A DNA stretch of 42,684 nucleotides, taken from NCBI GenBank assembly GCA_001515985.1, contig LOET01000149.1:1-42684 (forward strand). The letters are read 5' to 3'. Below, piece after piece: positions 35,678 through 42,684 of this stretch. The notes under the pieces are model-generated. The model did not search any database. It had not been told where the DNA came from and saw only the letters and a list, made by a program, of their open reading frames with translations. How positions within the stretch are numbered: the first letter of the stretch is position 1; the number at the start of each line of letters is the position of its first letter. Made by a program: the position numbers and the translations under genes. Origin of the DNA: Sphingomonadales bacterium BRH_c3. Its GTDB lineage: Bacteria > Pseudomonadota > Alphaproteobacteria > Sphingomonadales > Sphingomonadaceae.

Positions 35678-36838
35678 ATGCAGGAAAGCGAAGACCTGGC
35701 TGAAATCCGCCGCGCGGTGCGGGCCCTGTGCGACGAATTTCCGGGTGAATACTGGCGCGATAAGGATCGCACGCGCGACTATCCGGCGGAGTTCGTAGAT
35801 GCGTTGACGCACTCCGGCTTCCTCGCCGCGCTCATCCCGGAAGAGTTTGGCGGCAGCGGGCTTAAGCTGGATGCGGCGGCGGTGATCATGGAGGAAATCC
35901 AGGCTTCCGGCTGCAATGGCGGCGCGGCGCATGCCCAAATGTACATCATGAATACGCTGCTGCGTTATGGCAGCGATGCGCAGAAGGCCGAATACCTGCC
36001 CAGGATTGCCAGCGGCGAACTGCGGCTGCAGGCTTTCGGCGTGTCCGAGCCGACCAGCGGCACCGACACGCTTTCGCTGAAGACGCGCGCGGCCAAGCAC
36101 GGCGACCATTATGTGGTCAACGGCCAGAAGATCTGGACCAGCCGGGCCGAACATTCCGACCTGATGCTGCTACTCGCGCGCACGACCCCGCGTGACCAGG
36201 TGGAAAAGCGCACCGATGGCCTGTCGATCTTCCTGGTCGACATGCGCGCCGCGCGCGAAGCGGGCGGGCTGACGATCAAGCCGATCCGCACGATGATGAA
36301 CCATTCCACCACCGAGGTATTCTTCGACGACATGCGCATCCCGGCCAGCGCGCTGATCGGCGAGGAAGGGAAGGGCTTCCGCTACATCCTCTCGGGCATG
36401 AATGCAGAGCGCATTTTGATCGCGGCCGAATGTATCGGCGATGCCAAATGGTTCATCGAGAAGGCTGGCGGCTATGCGCGCGAGCGCGAAGTGTTCGGCC
36501 GCCCGATCGGGCAGAACCAGGGCGTGCAGTTCCCGATCGCGCGCTGCTATGCGCAGATGCGCGCAGCCGAGCTGATGGTGCACCACGCGGCCAGGGTTTA
36601 CGATGCGGGAGGCAATCCGGGTGAAGAAGCCAATATGGCCAAGCTGCTCGCTTCCGAGGCGAGCTGGGCCGCGGCGGACATGTGCGTGCAGACCTTTGGC
36701 GGCTTCGGATTCGCTGAAGAATATGATGTCGAGCGCAAATTCCGCGAGGCGCGGCTCTATACTGTGGCCCCGATTTCAACCAATCTGATCCTCTCCTATC
36801 TGGCCGAGCATGTGCTTGGCCTTCCGCGTTCCTATTGA
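35678..36838 (+). CDS. Acyl-CoA dehydrogenase
   Basis: FAD flavoenzyme that oxidises an acyl-CoA to the enoyl-CoA. The 386 residues show the family folds: N-terminal helices with LIPEEFGGSG, the mid beta domain with FGVSEPTSGTD, NGQKIWTSRAEHSD, and C-terminal helices with QTFGGFGFAEEYDVER. At the site of the common catalytic Glu (YEGT) this protein reads VAPIS. A Glu in GMNAERILIAAE occupies the alternative position used in isovaleryl-CoA dehydrogenase, so the base may lie there. The ORF track starts 21 codons early; ATG 35678 has GGAAAG upstream and gives the usual beginning. Substrate unknown. Confidence 0.9.
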   Translation: MQESEDLAEIRRAVRALCDEFPGEYWRDKDRTRDYPAEFVDALTHSGFLAALIPEEFGGSGLKLDAAAVIMEEIQASGCNGGAAHAQMYIMNTLLRYGSDAQKAEYLPRIASGELRLQAFGVSEPTSGTDTLSLKTRAAKHGDHYVVNGQKIWTSRAEHSDLMLLLARTTPRDQVEKRTDGLSIFLVDMRAAREAGGLTIKPIRTMMNHSTTEVFFDDMRIPASALIGEEGKGFRYILSGMNAERILIAAECIGDAKWFIEKAGGYAREREVFGRPIGQNQGVQFPIARCYAQMRAAELMVHHAARVYDAGGNPGEEANMAKLLASEASWAAADMCVQTFGGFGFAEEYDVERKFREARLYTVAPISTNLILSYLAEHVLGLPRSY

Positions 36839-36909
36839 TTCTTTACACAAAGCGCTTGATCGCGCGCGTTAACTATGATTCTGTGTGTTCAGTTCAGGGC
36901 GGGATAGAA

Positions 36910-37209
36910 ATGCGCAAGCCACCAAAGGATCAGATAAGGCAGATGCTGGCGCTGGCCGCACTGCTTATTATCGCCGGTTTTGCGATTGCCGGGCCCACCG
37001 GTTTACTGGCCTGGAGTGAAAGTGAGGAACTGCTTGCAGAGCGGCAGGCGCAGATTGCCCAGCTGCAGGTTGAGCGCGATGCGCTCAGGAACAAGGTTGA
37101 CCGCCTCAACCCTGAAGGGGCAGATCCTGACCTGGTTGGCGAACTGCTGCGCCGGAACATGAATGTGGTTCACCCCGATGAAGTGGTGATCACACTGGAA
37201 GACGAGTAG
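36910..37209 (+). CDS. ftsB: Septum formation initiator FtsB/DivIC family protein
   Basis: Small bitopic division protein that joins FtsL and FtsQ in the divisome. The 99 residues comprise a short basic cytoplasmic start, one membrane helix (about 14-36), a periplasmic coiled coil (EELLAERQAQIAQLQVERDALRNKVDRL, in part) and a C-terminal ADPDLVGELLRRNMNVVHPDEVVI segment typical of alphaproteobacterial FtsB. The ORF track starts 25 codons early; ATG 36910 follows GGGAT. It lies between acyl-CoA dehydrogenase and pdhA; its position before pdhA is seen in other Alphaproteobacteria. Confidence 0.92.
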   Translation: MRKPPKDQIRQMLALAALLIIAGFAIAGPTGLLAWSESEELLAERQAQIAQLQVERDALRNKVDRLNPEGADPDLVGELLRRNMNVVHPDEVVITLEDE

Positions 37210-37251
37210 CTTCGCGCAACTACAGCAAGATTTCGTATGCAGGGACGGCGC

Positions 37252-37266
37252 TTGACGTTGCGTCAA
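37252..37266. promoter_or_regulatory. Palindrome upstream of pdhA, possible operator
   Basis: TTGACG-TTG-CGTCAA is a perfect six-base inverted repeat in the 131-base gap between ftsB and pdhA, about 75 bases before the pdhA start. A possible -10 (TATAGC, 37282) lies downstream, and TTGCGT within the palindrome could act as its -35 with spacing 18. The binding factor is unknown. Confidence 0.4.
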
Positions 37267-37340
37267 TGTGTCGCTTGCGCTTATAGCGGAGCTATTGTCC
37301 CGCCTCCCCGGGAAGACCAGCAACTGCAAGGATTTGAGCT

Positions 37341-38420
37341 TTGGCCAAAGCCGCGAAGACGCAAGTAAAAACGCCCAGGAAATCGGCATCGGACAATCCG
37401 GATTTTATTCTCCATTCGCTCCAGGAAGCGCATGAGAAGCACGGCCGGTATGACGCCAGCGAAGAGGAAATGCTCAGGTTTTACGAGCAGATGCTTCTCA
37501 TCCGTCGTTTCGAAGAGAAAGCCGGGCAGCTTTACGGTCTTGGCCTGATCGGCGGCTTTTGCCACCTTTACATCGGCCAGGAGGCGGTCGCGATCGGGTT
37601 GCAGAGTGCGCTCGACAATGATCGTGACAGTGTGATCACCGGCTATCGGGATCACGGTCACATGCTTGCCTATGGCATCGATCCCAATGTGATCATGGCC
37701 GAATTGACCGGGCGCCAGGCTGGCATTTCCAAGGGGAAGGGCGGCTCGATGCACATGTTCAGCACCGAGCACAAATTCTATGGTGGGCACGGCATCGTGG
37801 GTGCGCAGGTTTCGCTCGGCGGCGGATTGGCGCTGGCGCATAAATATAACGGGGACGGTGGGCTTTGCCTCACCTATTTCGGGGATGGCGCTTCGAACCA
37901 GGGGCAGGTTTACGAAACTTTCAATATGGCCGCGCTGTGGAACCTGCCGATCGTGTTCGTGATCGAGAACAACCAGTATGCGATGGGCACAAGCACGGCG
38001 CGGTCGAGCGCGGAAACAGAATTCCACCGGCGCGGGACCGCTTTTCGTATTCCGGGTATGAAAGTGAATGGAATGGACGTGCTGGAAGTGCGCGGAGCGG
38101 CCGAGATCGCCTTCAAGCACGTGCGCGAGGGCGGTGGGCCGGTACTGATGGAGCTAAGCACTTATCGCTATCGCGGCCACTCGATGTCCGATCCGGCGAA
38201 ATACCGCAGCCGCGAGGAAGTGCAGGACGTGCGCGAGCACAAGGACCCGATCGAGGGCCTGAAGAAGGTTCTGCTCGAAAAGGGCAAGACCGAGGACGAT
38301 CTGAAGGCGATCGACAAGGCTATCCGCGCGCGCGTCGCAGAAAGTGCCGACTTCGCTGAAAACTCGCCCGAGCCAGAGGCAGCCGAACTCTACACCGATG
38401 TTCTGGTGGAGGAGTATTGA
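37341..38420 (+). CDS. pdhA: Pyruvate dehydrogenase E1 component, alpha subunit
   Basis: Thiamine-diphosphate-binding half of E1, which decarboxylates pyruvate in the PDH complex. The 359 residues include FCHLYIGQEAVAIGL, YRDHGHMLAYG, the KGKGGSMHMF loop and the ThDP/Mg motif GDGASNQGQVYETFNMAALW ending in ENNQYAMGT, with the YRYRGHSMSDPAKYR phosphorylation-loop region. The start is TTG 37341, supported by AAGGAT eight bases upstream; no in-frame Met precedes the core. It is followed by pdhB after three bases. The alpha2-beta2 form is usual in Alphaproteobacteria. Confidence 0.97.
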   Translation: MAKAAKTQVKTPRKSASDNPDFILHSLQEAHEKHGRYDASEEEMLRFYEQMLLIRRFEEKAGQLYGLGLIGGFCHLYIGQEAVAIGLQSALDNDRDSVITGYRDHGHMLAYGIDPNVIMAELTGRQAGISKGKGGSMHMFSTEHKFYGGHGIVGAQVSLGGGLALAHKYNGDGGLCLTYFGDGASNQGQVYETFNMAALWNLPIVFVIENNQYAMGTSTARSSAETEFHRRGTAFRIPGMKVNGMDVLEVRGAAEIAFKHVREGGGPVLMELSTYRYRGHSMSDPAKYRSREEVQDVREHKDPIEGLKKVLLEKGKTEDDLKAIDKAIRARVAESADFAENSPEPEAAELYTDVLVEEY

Positions 38421-38423
38421 GCC

Positions 38424-39806
38424 ATGGCTATCGAACTGAAAATGCCAGCGCTTTCGCCCACCATGGAGGAAGGCACGCTTGCGCGCTGGCTCAAGCAGGA
38501 AGGTGATGAAATCGCCCCGGGTGACATCATCGCCGAAATCGAAACCGACAAGGCAACGATGGAATTCGAGGCGATCGACGAAGGCGTGCTGGGCAAGATC
38601 CTGATCGCTGAAGGTACCGAGAACGTGAAGGTCGGTACGGTTATCGCTACGCTTGAAGGCGAAGACGATGACAGCGCTTCGGCCCAAGCCGCTCCGGCGC
38701 CTGCGCCCGCTCCGGCTCCCGAACCCGAAGCCAGCTCCGAACCAGAAGCCAGCCCCGCACCCGTTCCGGCGCGCCCGAAAGCCGAACCCAAGGCTGACCC
38801 AGCGATTCCCGAAGGCACCAGCTTTACCCAGGTCTCGGTGCGCGAAGCGCTGCGCGATGCCATGGCCGAGGAAATGCGCCGCGACGAACGTGTGTTCGTG
38901 ATGGGCGAGGAAGTGGCCGAATACCAGGGCGCCTACAAGGTTACCCAGGGCCTGCTCGACGAATTCGGGCCCAAACGGGTGATCGATACGCCGATCACCG
39001 AATACGGTTTCGCCGGGATCGGCACGGGCGCGGCGATGGGCGGATTGCGTCCGATCGTGGAATTCATGACCTTCAATTTTGCCATGCAGGCGATCGATCA
39101 CATCATCAATTCCGCGGCCAAGACCAATTACATGTCGGGCGGGCAGATGCGCTGCCCGGTGGTTTTCCGCGGCCCCAATGGGGCGGCCAGCCGCGTGGGT
39201 GCGCAGCACAGCCAGAATTACGGCCCGTGGTACGCCAGCGTGCCCGGACTGATTGTGATCGCGCCCTATGATGCCGCCGATGCCAAAGGCTTGCTCAAGG
39301 CGGCAATCCGCACCGAGGACCCGGTGGTCTTCCTCGAAAACGAACTGGTTTACGGGCGCAGCTTCGATGTGCCTGATATTGACGATTACGTGTTGCCGAT
39401 CGGCAAGGCGCGCATCATGCGCGAAGGCAGCGATGTGACCATCGTCAGCTATTCGATCGGGGTCGGCTTTGCGCTCGAAGCTGCCGAACAACTTGCCGAA
39501 GATGGCATCGACGCCGAAGTGATCGATCTGCGCACGCTGCGCCCGCTCGACCGGCAGGCGATCCTGGACAGCCTGGCCAAGACCAATCGCCTGGTGATCG
39601 CGGAGGAAGGCTGGCCGACCTGCTCGATCGCTGCGGAAGTGATTGCGATCTGCATGGAGGAAGGCTTCGACCATCTCGATGCGCCGGTGCTGAGGGTCTG
39701 CAACGAAGATGTGCCGCTGCCCTATGCCGCAAACCTGGAGAAACTGGCGCTGATCGACGCATCGCGCATCGTCGCTGCGGCAAGAAAGGTTTGTTACCGC
39801 GATTGA
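38424..39806 (+). CDS. pdhB: Pyruvate dehydrogenase E1 component, beta subunit, with lipoyl domain
   Basis: Second half of E1. The 460 residues start with a biotinyl/lipoyl domain (about 1-80; lipoylated Lys43 in [11 protein letters not shown]), then an Ala/Pro-rich flexible linker (about 85-128), then the transketolase-like E1-beta core ([58 protein letters not shown]) and a C-terminal domain. The N-terminal lipoyl domain on E1-beta is a known feature of rhizobial and sphingomonad complexes. It begins three bases after pdhA. E2 (pdhC) and E3 are not adjacent here: a terminator-like hairpin and convergent genes follow. Confidence 0.97.
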   Translation: MAIELKMPALSPTMEEGTLARWLKQEGDEIAPGDIIAEIETDKATMEFEAIDEGVLGKILIAEGTENVKVGTVIATLEGEDDDSASAQAAPAPAPAPAPEPEASSEPEASPAPVPARPKAEPKADPAIPEGTSFTQVSVREALRDAMAEEMRRDERVFVMGEEVAEYQGAYKVTQGLLDEFGPKRVIDTPITEYGFAGIGTGAAMGGLRPIVEFMTFNFAMQAIDHIINSAAKTNYMSGGQMRCPVVFRGPNGAASRVGAQHSQNYGPWYASVPGLIVIAPYDAADAKGLLKAAIRTEDPVVFLENELVYGRSFDVPDIDDYVLPIGKARIMREGSDVTIVSYSIGVGFALEAAEQLAEDGIDAEVIDLRTLRPLDRQAILDSLAKTNRLVIAEEGWPTCSIAAEVIAICMEEGFDHLDAPVLRVCNEDVPLPYAANLEKLALIDASRIVAAARKVCYRD

Positions 39807-39811
39807 GGCGC

Positions 39812-39833
39812 GGGCGGGGTGTGTGCCCCGCCC
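39812..39833 (+). terminator. GC-rich terminator-like hairpin after pdhB
   Basis: Perfect eight-base stem GGGCGGGG/CCCCGCCC with a six-base loop TGTGTG, five bases after the pdhB stop and between convergent genes. There is only a short TT after it, so it may act in both directions or need Rho. Confidence 0.55.
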
Positions 39834-39854
39834 TTGCAGCGCACTTCGCCTCAG

Positions 39855-40295
39855 CTATTCTTCGAAGACGAAGATGGGCCGGCTATAGGTCATGTTCAGC
39901 GCATCGATATTGACCAGCGGCAGGAAATCCTCGCCGAGATAGGCAATCGCTATGTCCATTTCGGTGGCATCCTGAACCCTGCTGGTGCCGGCTTGGGTGA
40001 CGGTAACCTGCAATTGGTCAGTCTCGAGCAGATAGGGCGCGCCAACCGCAATGCTGCGCGCGATCGCCTCTATCTCGATCGGCGAGACCTGATTCTCCTT
40101 CTGGTATTCGATCATCACGCGGCGCGCAGTATCGGAAGCGATCGAACGCAGCGAATTGTAGTTCTGCATGTAGATCGCGACATGAAAGACGCCGATCGTG
40201 GCAACGATGAGGACCGGCGCCAACAGCGCAAACTCGATAATGGTCGAGCCGCGCGCGTCGCGCAGGAATCGATTGAGGCGTGCCCTGATCGTCAT
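39855..40295 (-). CDS. TadE-family pilus assembly protein (distal)
   Basis: A 146-residue pseudopilin-like protein of the Flp/Tad system. The N-terminus has the typical basic start followed by GSTIIEFALLAPVLIVATIGVFHVA, a hydrophobic helix (about 18-42) with the conserved Glu used by TadE/TadF for prepilin-type processing. The rest is a soluble periplasmic domain without cysteines. The ATG overlaps the preceding gene by four bases. No flp, tadA or rcp genes are in the window, so the pilus itself is unproven. It is the last of three coupled genes. Confidence 0.85.
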   Translation of the reverse strand: MTIRARLNRFLRDARGSTIIEFALLAPVLIVATIGVFHVAIYMQNYNSLRSIASDTARRVMIEYQKENQVSPIEIEAIARSIAVGAPYLLETDQLQVTVTQAGTSRVQDATEMDIAIAYLGEDFLPLVNIDALNMTYSRPIFVFEE

Positions 40296-40756
40296 GACAG
40301 CATCACAGTTCGAACAACATTGTAATTGATCGTCTCACCGATGCCGAATTCGGTCCAGACCGGCGTATAGCTGTCAGACATCCGCAGGCGGACATAATTG
40401 CTCACCACATCGTCCACACCGCAGCTCTCTTTTGTGCTGACGAGCGTCTCGCTGTCGTTGCAGCGATAGAACCTCGTCACCGTGATCTGCTCTTCGCTCA
40501 GGCCAACCGATTGTGCCAGGATCGCCTTGATCTTGTCTGCATCGGTCGCGGCACCGGTTGCTGCGGCGACAGCGATGATCTCTGCCTCCGCAGCGGCGGA
40601 TTGCAGTTCATACTGGCGCGAAACGACCATGCTCGCCTCGAAAGTGCCAAACGACATCAGGATCAGCAACGGCAGCACGAGCGCCGTTTCGATCGCCATC
40701 GAACCCTGCGCGCTCGCGCGAAGATTGCCAATGAGGTTGCGCCAGCGGGAGATCAT
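40292..40756 (-). CDS. TadE-family pilus assembly protein (proximal)
   Basis: A 154-residue TadE/TadF-like protein. After a basic start comes GSMAIETALVLPLLILMSFGTFEASM, the hydrophobic segment with a conserved Glu, and then a periplasmic domain with one Cys pair (RCNDSE and ESCGVDD) that could form a disulfide. It is translationally coupled at both ends through ATGA overlaps with the TadG-like gene before it and the second TadE gene after it. Two paralogous minor pseudopilins in tandem are the usual TadE/TadF arrangement, although sequence alone does not tell which is which. Confidence 0.85.
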   Translation of the reverse strand: MISRWRNLIGNLRASAQGSMAIETALVLPLLILMSFGTFEASMVVSRQYELQSAAAEAEIIAVAAATGAATDADKIKAILAQSVGLSEEQITVTRFYRCNDSETLVSTKESCGVDDVVSNYVRLRMSDSYTPVWTEFGIGETINYNVVRTVMLS

Positions 40757-42036
40757 GCGACCATCCTCACCTTGCCACTGCTCGAACCGACCTCAGTCGC
40801 TTCATTCACCGGGCATAGCGTTTCGAGCTTGGCGCCGCCCTTGATATCGATGCGATAGGCCGAAACCAGAAGGCACTGCGAGCTGACGTCGGCGGTGCCG
40901 TTGATCGTCAACGTGCCGGAAGGCATGTAGATCAGTCCTTCGATCAGCGAGTTCGAGTTGCCGTTCATGATATGGCCGGGGCTGGGCGGATCGTTCTCGC
41001 GGTCTTCGAAGATCAGCATCCCCGCATAACGATCGACCATGTCCGGGTATCCGGCGTTGATCACATCGTTTGCGGTCATGGGTGACAGGCGGATCGAATT
41101 GTCGTTGCCATTACCGCCCAGCTTCACCCGCGCGCCGTTTTTCAGCACGAACATCACGCCGGTTCCCGTGACATTGTAGTTGGCGGAAAGATCCAGTTCG
41201 CCCCCGTCGATCACATAGACGCCCGATGCAAGCACCGTGGTGCAGGAAACCACAAGCGAGGAATAGGTGCCCGGCAGCAGCGAAGCCTGCCTGTTCGGGC
41301 CCTTGCCGGTGCAGTTATAGGTGCGGGGTGTATCGTTCGTCGGCGGCTCCAGATCGGAGTATATATCCGTTAGTCCCGAGGCATCCTCAACCACCAGGTG
41401 TTTGAGTTCTTCAGGAGCATCAACCTTGCCGCAAGCAACGATGATATCAGTCTCGACCGTTGCCGATCCGTCGACGCTAATGGCATCTTCGCTGCAGGAA
41501 AGCGCGGCGATGCCGCATTGCGCCTTGACCGACGCATTGCCGCCGATGATCGTCCCTTCGCCGTCCTTGGCGAGTGAGACGAGGCAGGCGCTGAAGTGGC
41601 CGCCTTCGGCGAAGGTGGCCTGGGCCGAAGCGGTTACGGTCACCCCATTACCCGTCAGAAAGCTTGAAAAGGGCAGTGTTCGGGTCGCGCTTGCCCGTAC
41701 CAGCACACTGTTGTTGCTGCCGCCGGCGAAACTTGCCAGTGTGATCACGGGTTCCGATGCAAAATCAGAAATCACCACGAGATTGGCATCATATTCCTGT
41801 TTCGCGCGCTTTTCGTAGAAACCAGCCGAATCATCATTGGTGAGCGCCCATGCGCCAGCATAGGCGGCCTGGTCGACAGCCTGCTGCAGTTCGCGCTTCC
41901 ACAGGTACCATTGCGCGGTATCGACAGCCAGGCCCGCACCGCCAATAAGGGCAGGGGTTCCCATCGCCACAAGAAGTACGGCGTTTCCGCGGGTATTTTT
42001 CCGCAGCTTCTGGAACAGCTTTTTCACTCTCATCAT
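40753..42036 (-). CDS. TadG-like pilus assembly protein
   Basis: A 427-residue protein. Residues about 13-45 match the Tad/TadE-like N-terminal helix (RGNAVLLVAMGTPALIGGAG, then DTAQWYLWKRELQQAVDQAA). The remainder is a Gly/Asn/Ser/Val-rich periplasmic domain with about eight cysteines and repeated short strands (ASGVYVIDGGELDLSANYNV, GTLTINGTADVSS), suggesting a beta-helix-like shape; no von Willebrand motif (DxSxS) is seen. The ORF track starts 13 codons early; ATG 42036 (or 42033) follows GAGG. It is first in the leftward tad trio and diverges from the synthase gene over 176 bases. Confidence 0.82.
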   Translation of the reverse strand: MMRVKKLFQKLRKNTRGNAVLLVAMGTPALIGGAGLAVDTAQWYLWKRELQQAVDQAAYAGAWALTNDDSAGFYEKRAKQEYDANLVVISDFASEPVITLASFAGGSNNSVLVRASATRTLPFSSFLTGNGVTVTASAQATFAEGGHFSACLVSLAKDGEGTIIGGNASVKAQCGIAALSCSEDAISVDGSATVETDIIVACGKVDAPEELKHLVVEDASGLTDIYSDLEPPTNDTPRTYNCTGKGPNRQASLLPGTYSSLVVSCTTVLASGVYVIDGGELDLSANYNVTGTGVMFVLKNGARVKLGGNGNDNSIRLSPMTANDVINAGYPDMVDRYAGMLIFEDRENDPPSPGHIMNGNSNSLIEGLIYMPSGTLTINGTADVSSQCLLVSAYRIDIKGGAKLETLCPVNEATEVGSSSGKVRMVA

Positions 42037-42113
42037 CGACGTACAACCTCGATTAAACCGGCCAGTCGCATGCACACTGACCGCAATCTTGTGACGTTAG
42101 TGCCCGAAATGAG

Positions 42114-42128
42114 TTAATGACTTTCTAA
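42114..42128. promoter_or_regulatory. Possible CtrA-type site
   Basis: TTAA-TGACTTT-CTAA resembles the CtrA box TTAA-N7-TTAA with one mismatch. It lies 77 bases before the TadG-like start and just upstream of the rightward promoter candidate. CtrA control of pilus genes is known in Caulobacter; binding here is only a suggestion. Confidence 0.3.
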
Positions 42129-42131
42129 GGT

Positions 42132-42160
42132 TTGGCAGAAATTCCTACAAAACGTAGACT
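42132..42160 (+). promoter_or_regulatory. Candidate promoter for the squalene/phytoene-synthase-family gene
   Basis: TTGGCA (five of six matches to -35), 17 bases, then TAGACT (four of six to -10). Transcription would start near 42167, leaving a leader of about 45 bases before the ATG at 42213. Confidence 0.5.
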
Positions 42161-42212
42161 TATCCTGAATATTTAGTTGACGCCGCAGGCTGACAACGGG
42201 GTAACGCGAGCG

Positions 42213-42684
42213 ATGCTGACAGAAGATCACGAGGCCCTGCCTCCCGATCAGCGCCTTGCGCTGTCTTATACAAGGCCTGATTTGCGGCCCGCGTTGGCCA
42301 GTTTCTTCGCGCTGGACCGCCGGTTTGGGCAGATCGTGGCCAAGACCAGCGAGCCGGTGATGGGGCAGATGCGGCTCGCCTGGTGGCGCGAACAGCTTGA
42401 AAAGCCGGTTGGCGATCGACCTGCGGGTGATTTTCTGCTCGACGCGGTCAGTCAATATTGGGCTGGTCAGGAAGAGGGGATGGTTTCGCTGGTCGATGGG
42501 TGGGAGGAATTGCTGGTGGTCGACAATTTGACGCACGCTGAGGCCAAACGTTTCTGCTCCAACCGCGCCCGCCCCCTTGCGCTGTTAGCTGCGCGTTGCG
42601 GCAGCGGGGCGGGTGTACGTGCACAGGCGGCGGGTGAACGCTGGGCCGCGGCCGACGCTGCGGTGCATGTCAGCAGCGATGAGG
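42213..42684 (+). CDS. Squalene/phytoene synthase family protein (3' truncated by window end)
   Basis: Not in the ORF track because it has no stop within the window; the frame is open from ATG 42213 to the last base (157 codons). The translation begins MLTEDHEALPPDQRLALSY and contains FFALDRRFGQIVAKTSEP and MGQMRLAWWREQLE, which match the start of the isoprenoid-synthase-like squalene/phytoene synthase family. The RLAWWRE form is the one found in NDUFAF6-like members, which in mitochondria assist complex I assembly; carotenoid synthesis is the other possibility. The Asp-rich metal motifs cannot be judged because most of the gene is missing. Confidence 0.8.
   Translation, partial: MLTEDHEALPPDQRLALSYTRPDLRPALASFFALDRRFGQIVAKTSEPVMGQMRLAWWREQLEKPVGDRPAGDFLLDAVSQYWAGQEEGMVSLVDGWEELLVVDNLTHAEAKRFCSNRARPLALLAARCGSGAGVRAQAAGERWAAADAAVHVSSDE

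Overview
The window is core chromosome of an alphaproteobacterium, most likely order Sphingomonadales (Erythrobacter/Novosphingobium-like). This placement rests on high GC content, the chain nuoLMN-birA-coaX-rnj-DUF1467, a lipoyl domain fused to the pyruvate dehydrogenase E1 beta subunit, a GTTC-N7-GTTC LexA box and a grxC-nitrilase-DUF1178 cassette. It was inferred from content and gene order, not from a database search. I see no prophage, CRISPR array, transposase or obvious genomic island.

Layout. 1-8129 (+): end of the complex I operon (nuoL partial, nuoM, nuoN), tightly coupled to biotin ligase, type III pantothenate kinase, RNase J and a small DUF1467 membrane protein. 8151-14816: a less ordinary block. 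An 872-residue protein with two N-terminal membrane helices and a very long coiled coil (TipN-like architecture) is read leftward. Diverging from it is a four-gene operon: an HPt-like protein without its phospho-histidine, a membrane protein with a nucleotidyltransferase-like head, a DUF2336 protein and a histidine-kinase-like protein whose H-box His is Pro. 14842-17812 (-): a small membrane protein, citrate synthase and glutamyl-tRNA synthetase. 17841-20048 (+): comEC. 20080-29528 (-): lexA with its SOS box, moeA, moaC, trpC, an intergenic palindromic repeat, trpD, trpG, a phosphodiester-glycosidase-like lipoprotein, trpE and ppiD. 29750-32721 (+): tpiA, secG, pyrG.

32722-33135 holds no convincing protein gene but has an AT-richer stretch, several hairpins and a perfect rho-independent terminator on the + strand, so a small RNA is possible. 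A small heat-shock gene follows on the minus strand; its leader contains a RpoH-like promoter and a ROSE-type RNA thermometer whose last hairpin buries the Shine-Dalgarno with the characteristic G-G mismatch. Then come grxC, a nitrilase-family amidase, DUF1178, tRNA-Arg(CCU) with its terminator, an acyl-CoA dehydrogenase, ftsB, pdhA and pdhB (+). Three overlapping TadE/TadG-type pilus genes run on the minus strand, and the 5' part of a squalene/phytoene-synthase-family gene reaches the right edge.

Most genes are housekeeping: respiration, cofactor supply, RNA decay, TCA cycle, glycolysis, CTP, tryptophan and molybdopterin synthesis, secretion and division. The best candidates for undescribed biology are the degenerate phosphorelay operon beside the TipN-like protein, the ROSE thermometer, the post-pyrG RNA candidate and the glycosidase-like lipoprotein translationally locked between trpE and trpG.
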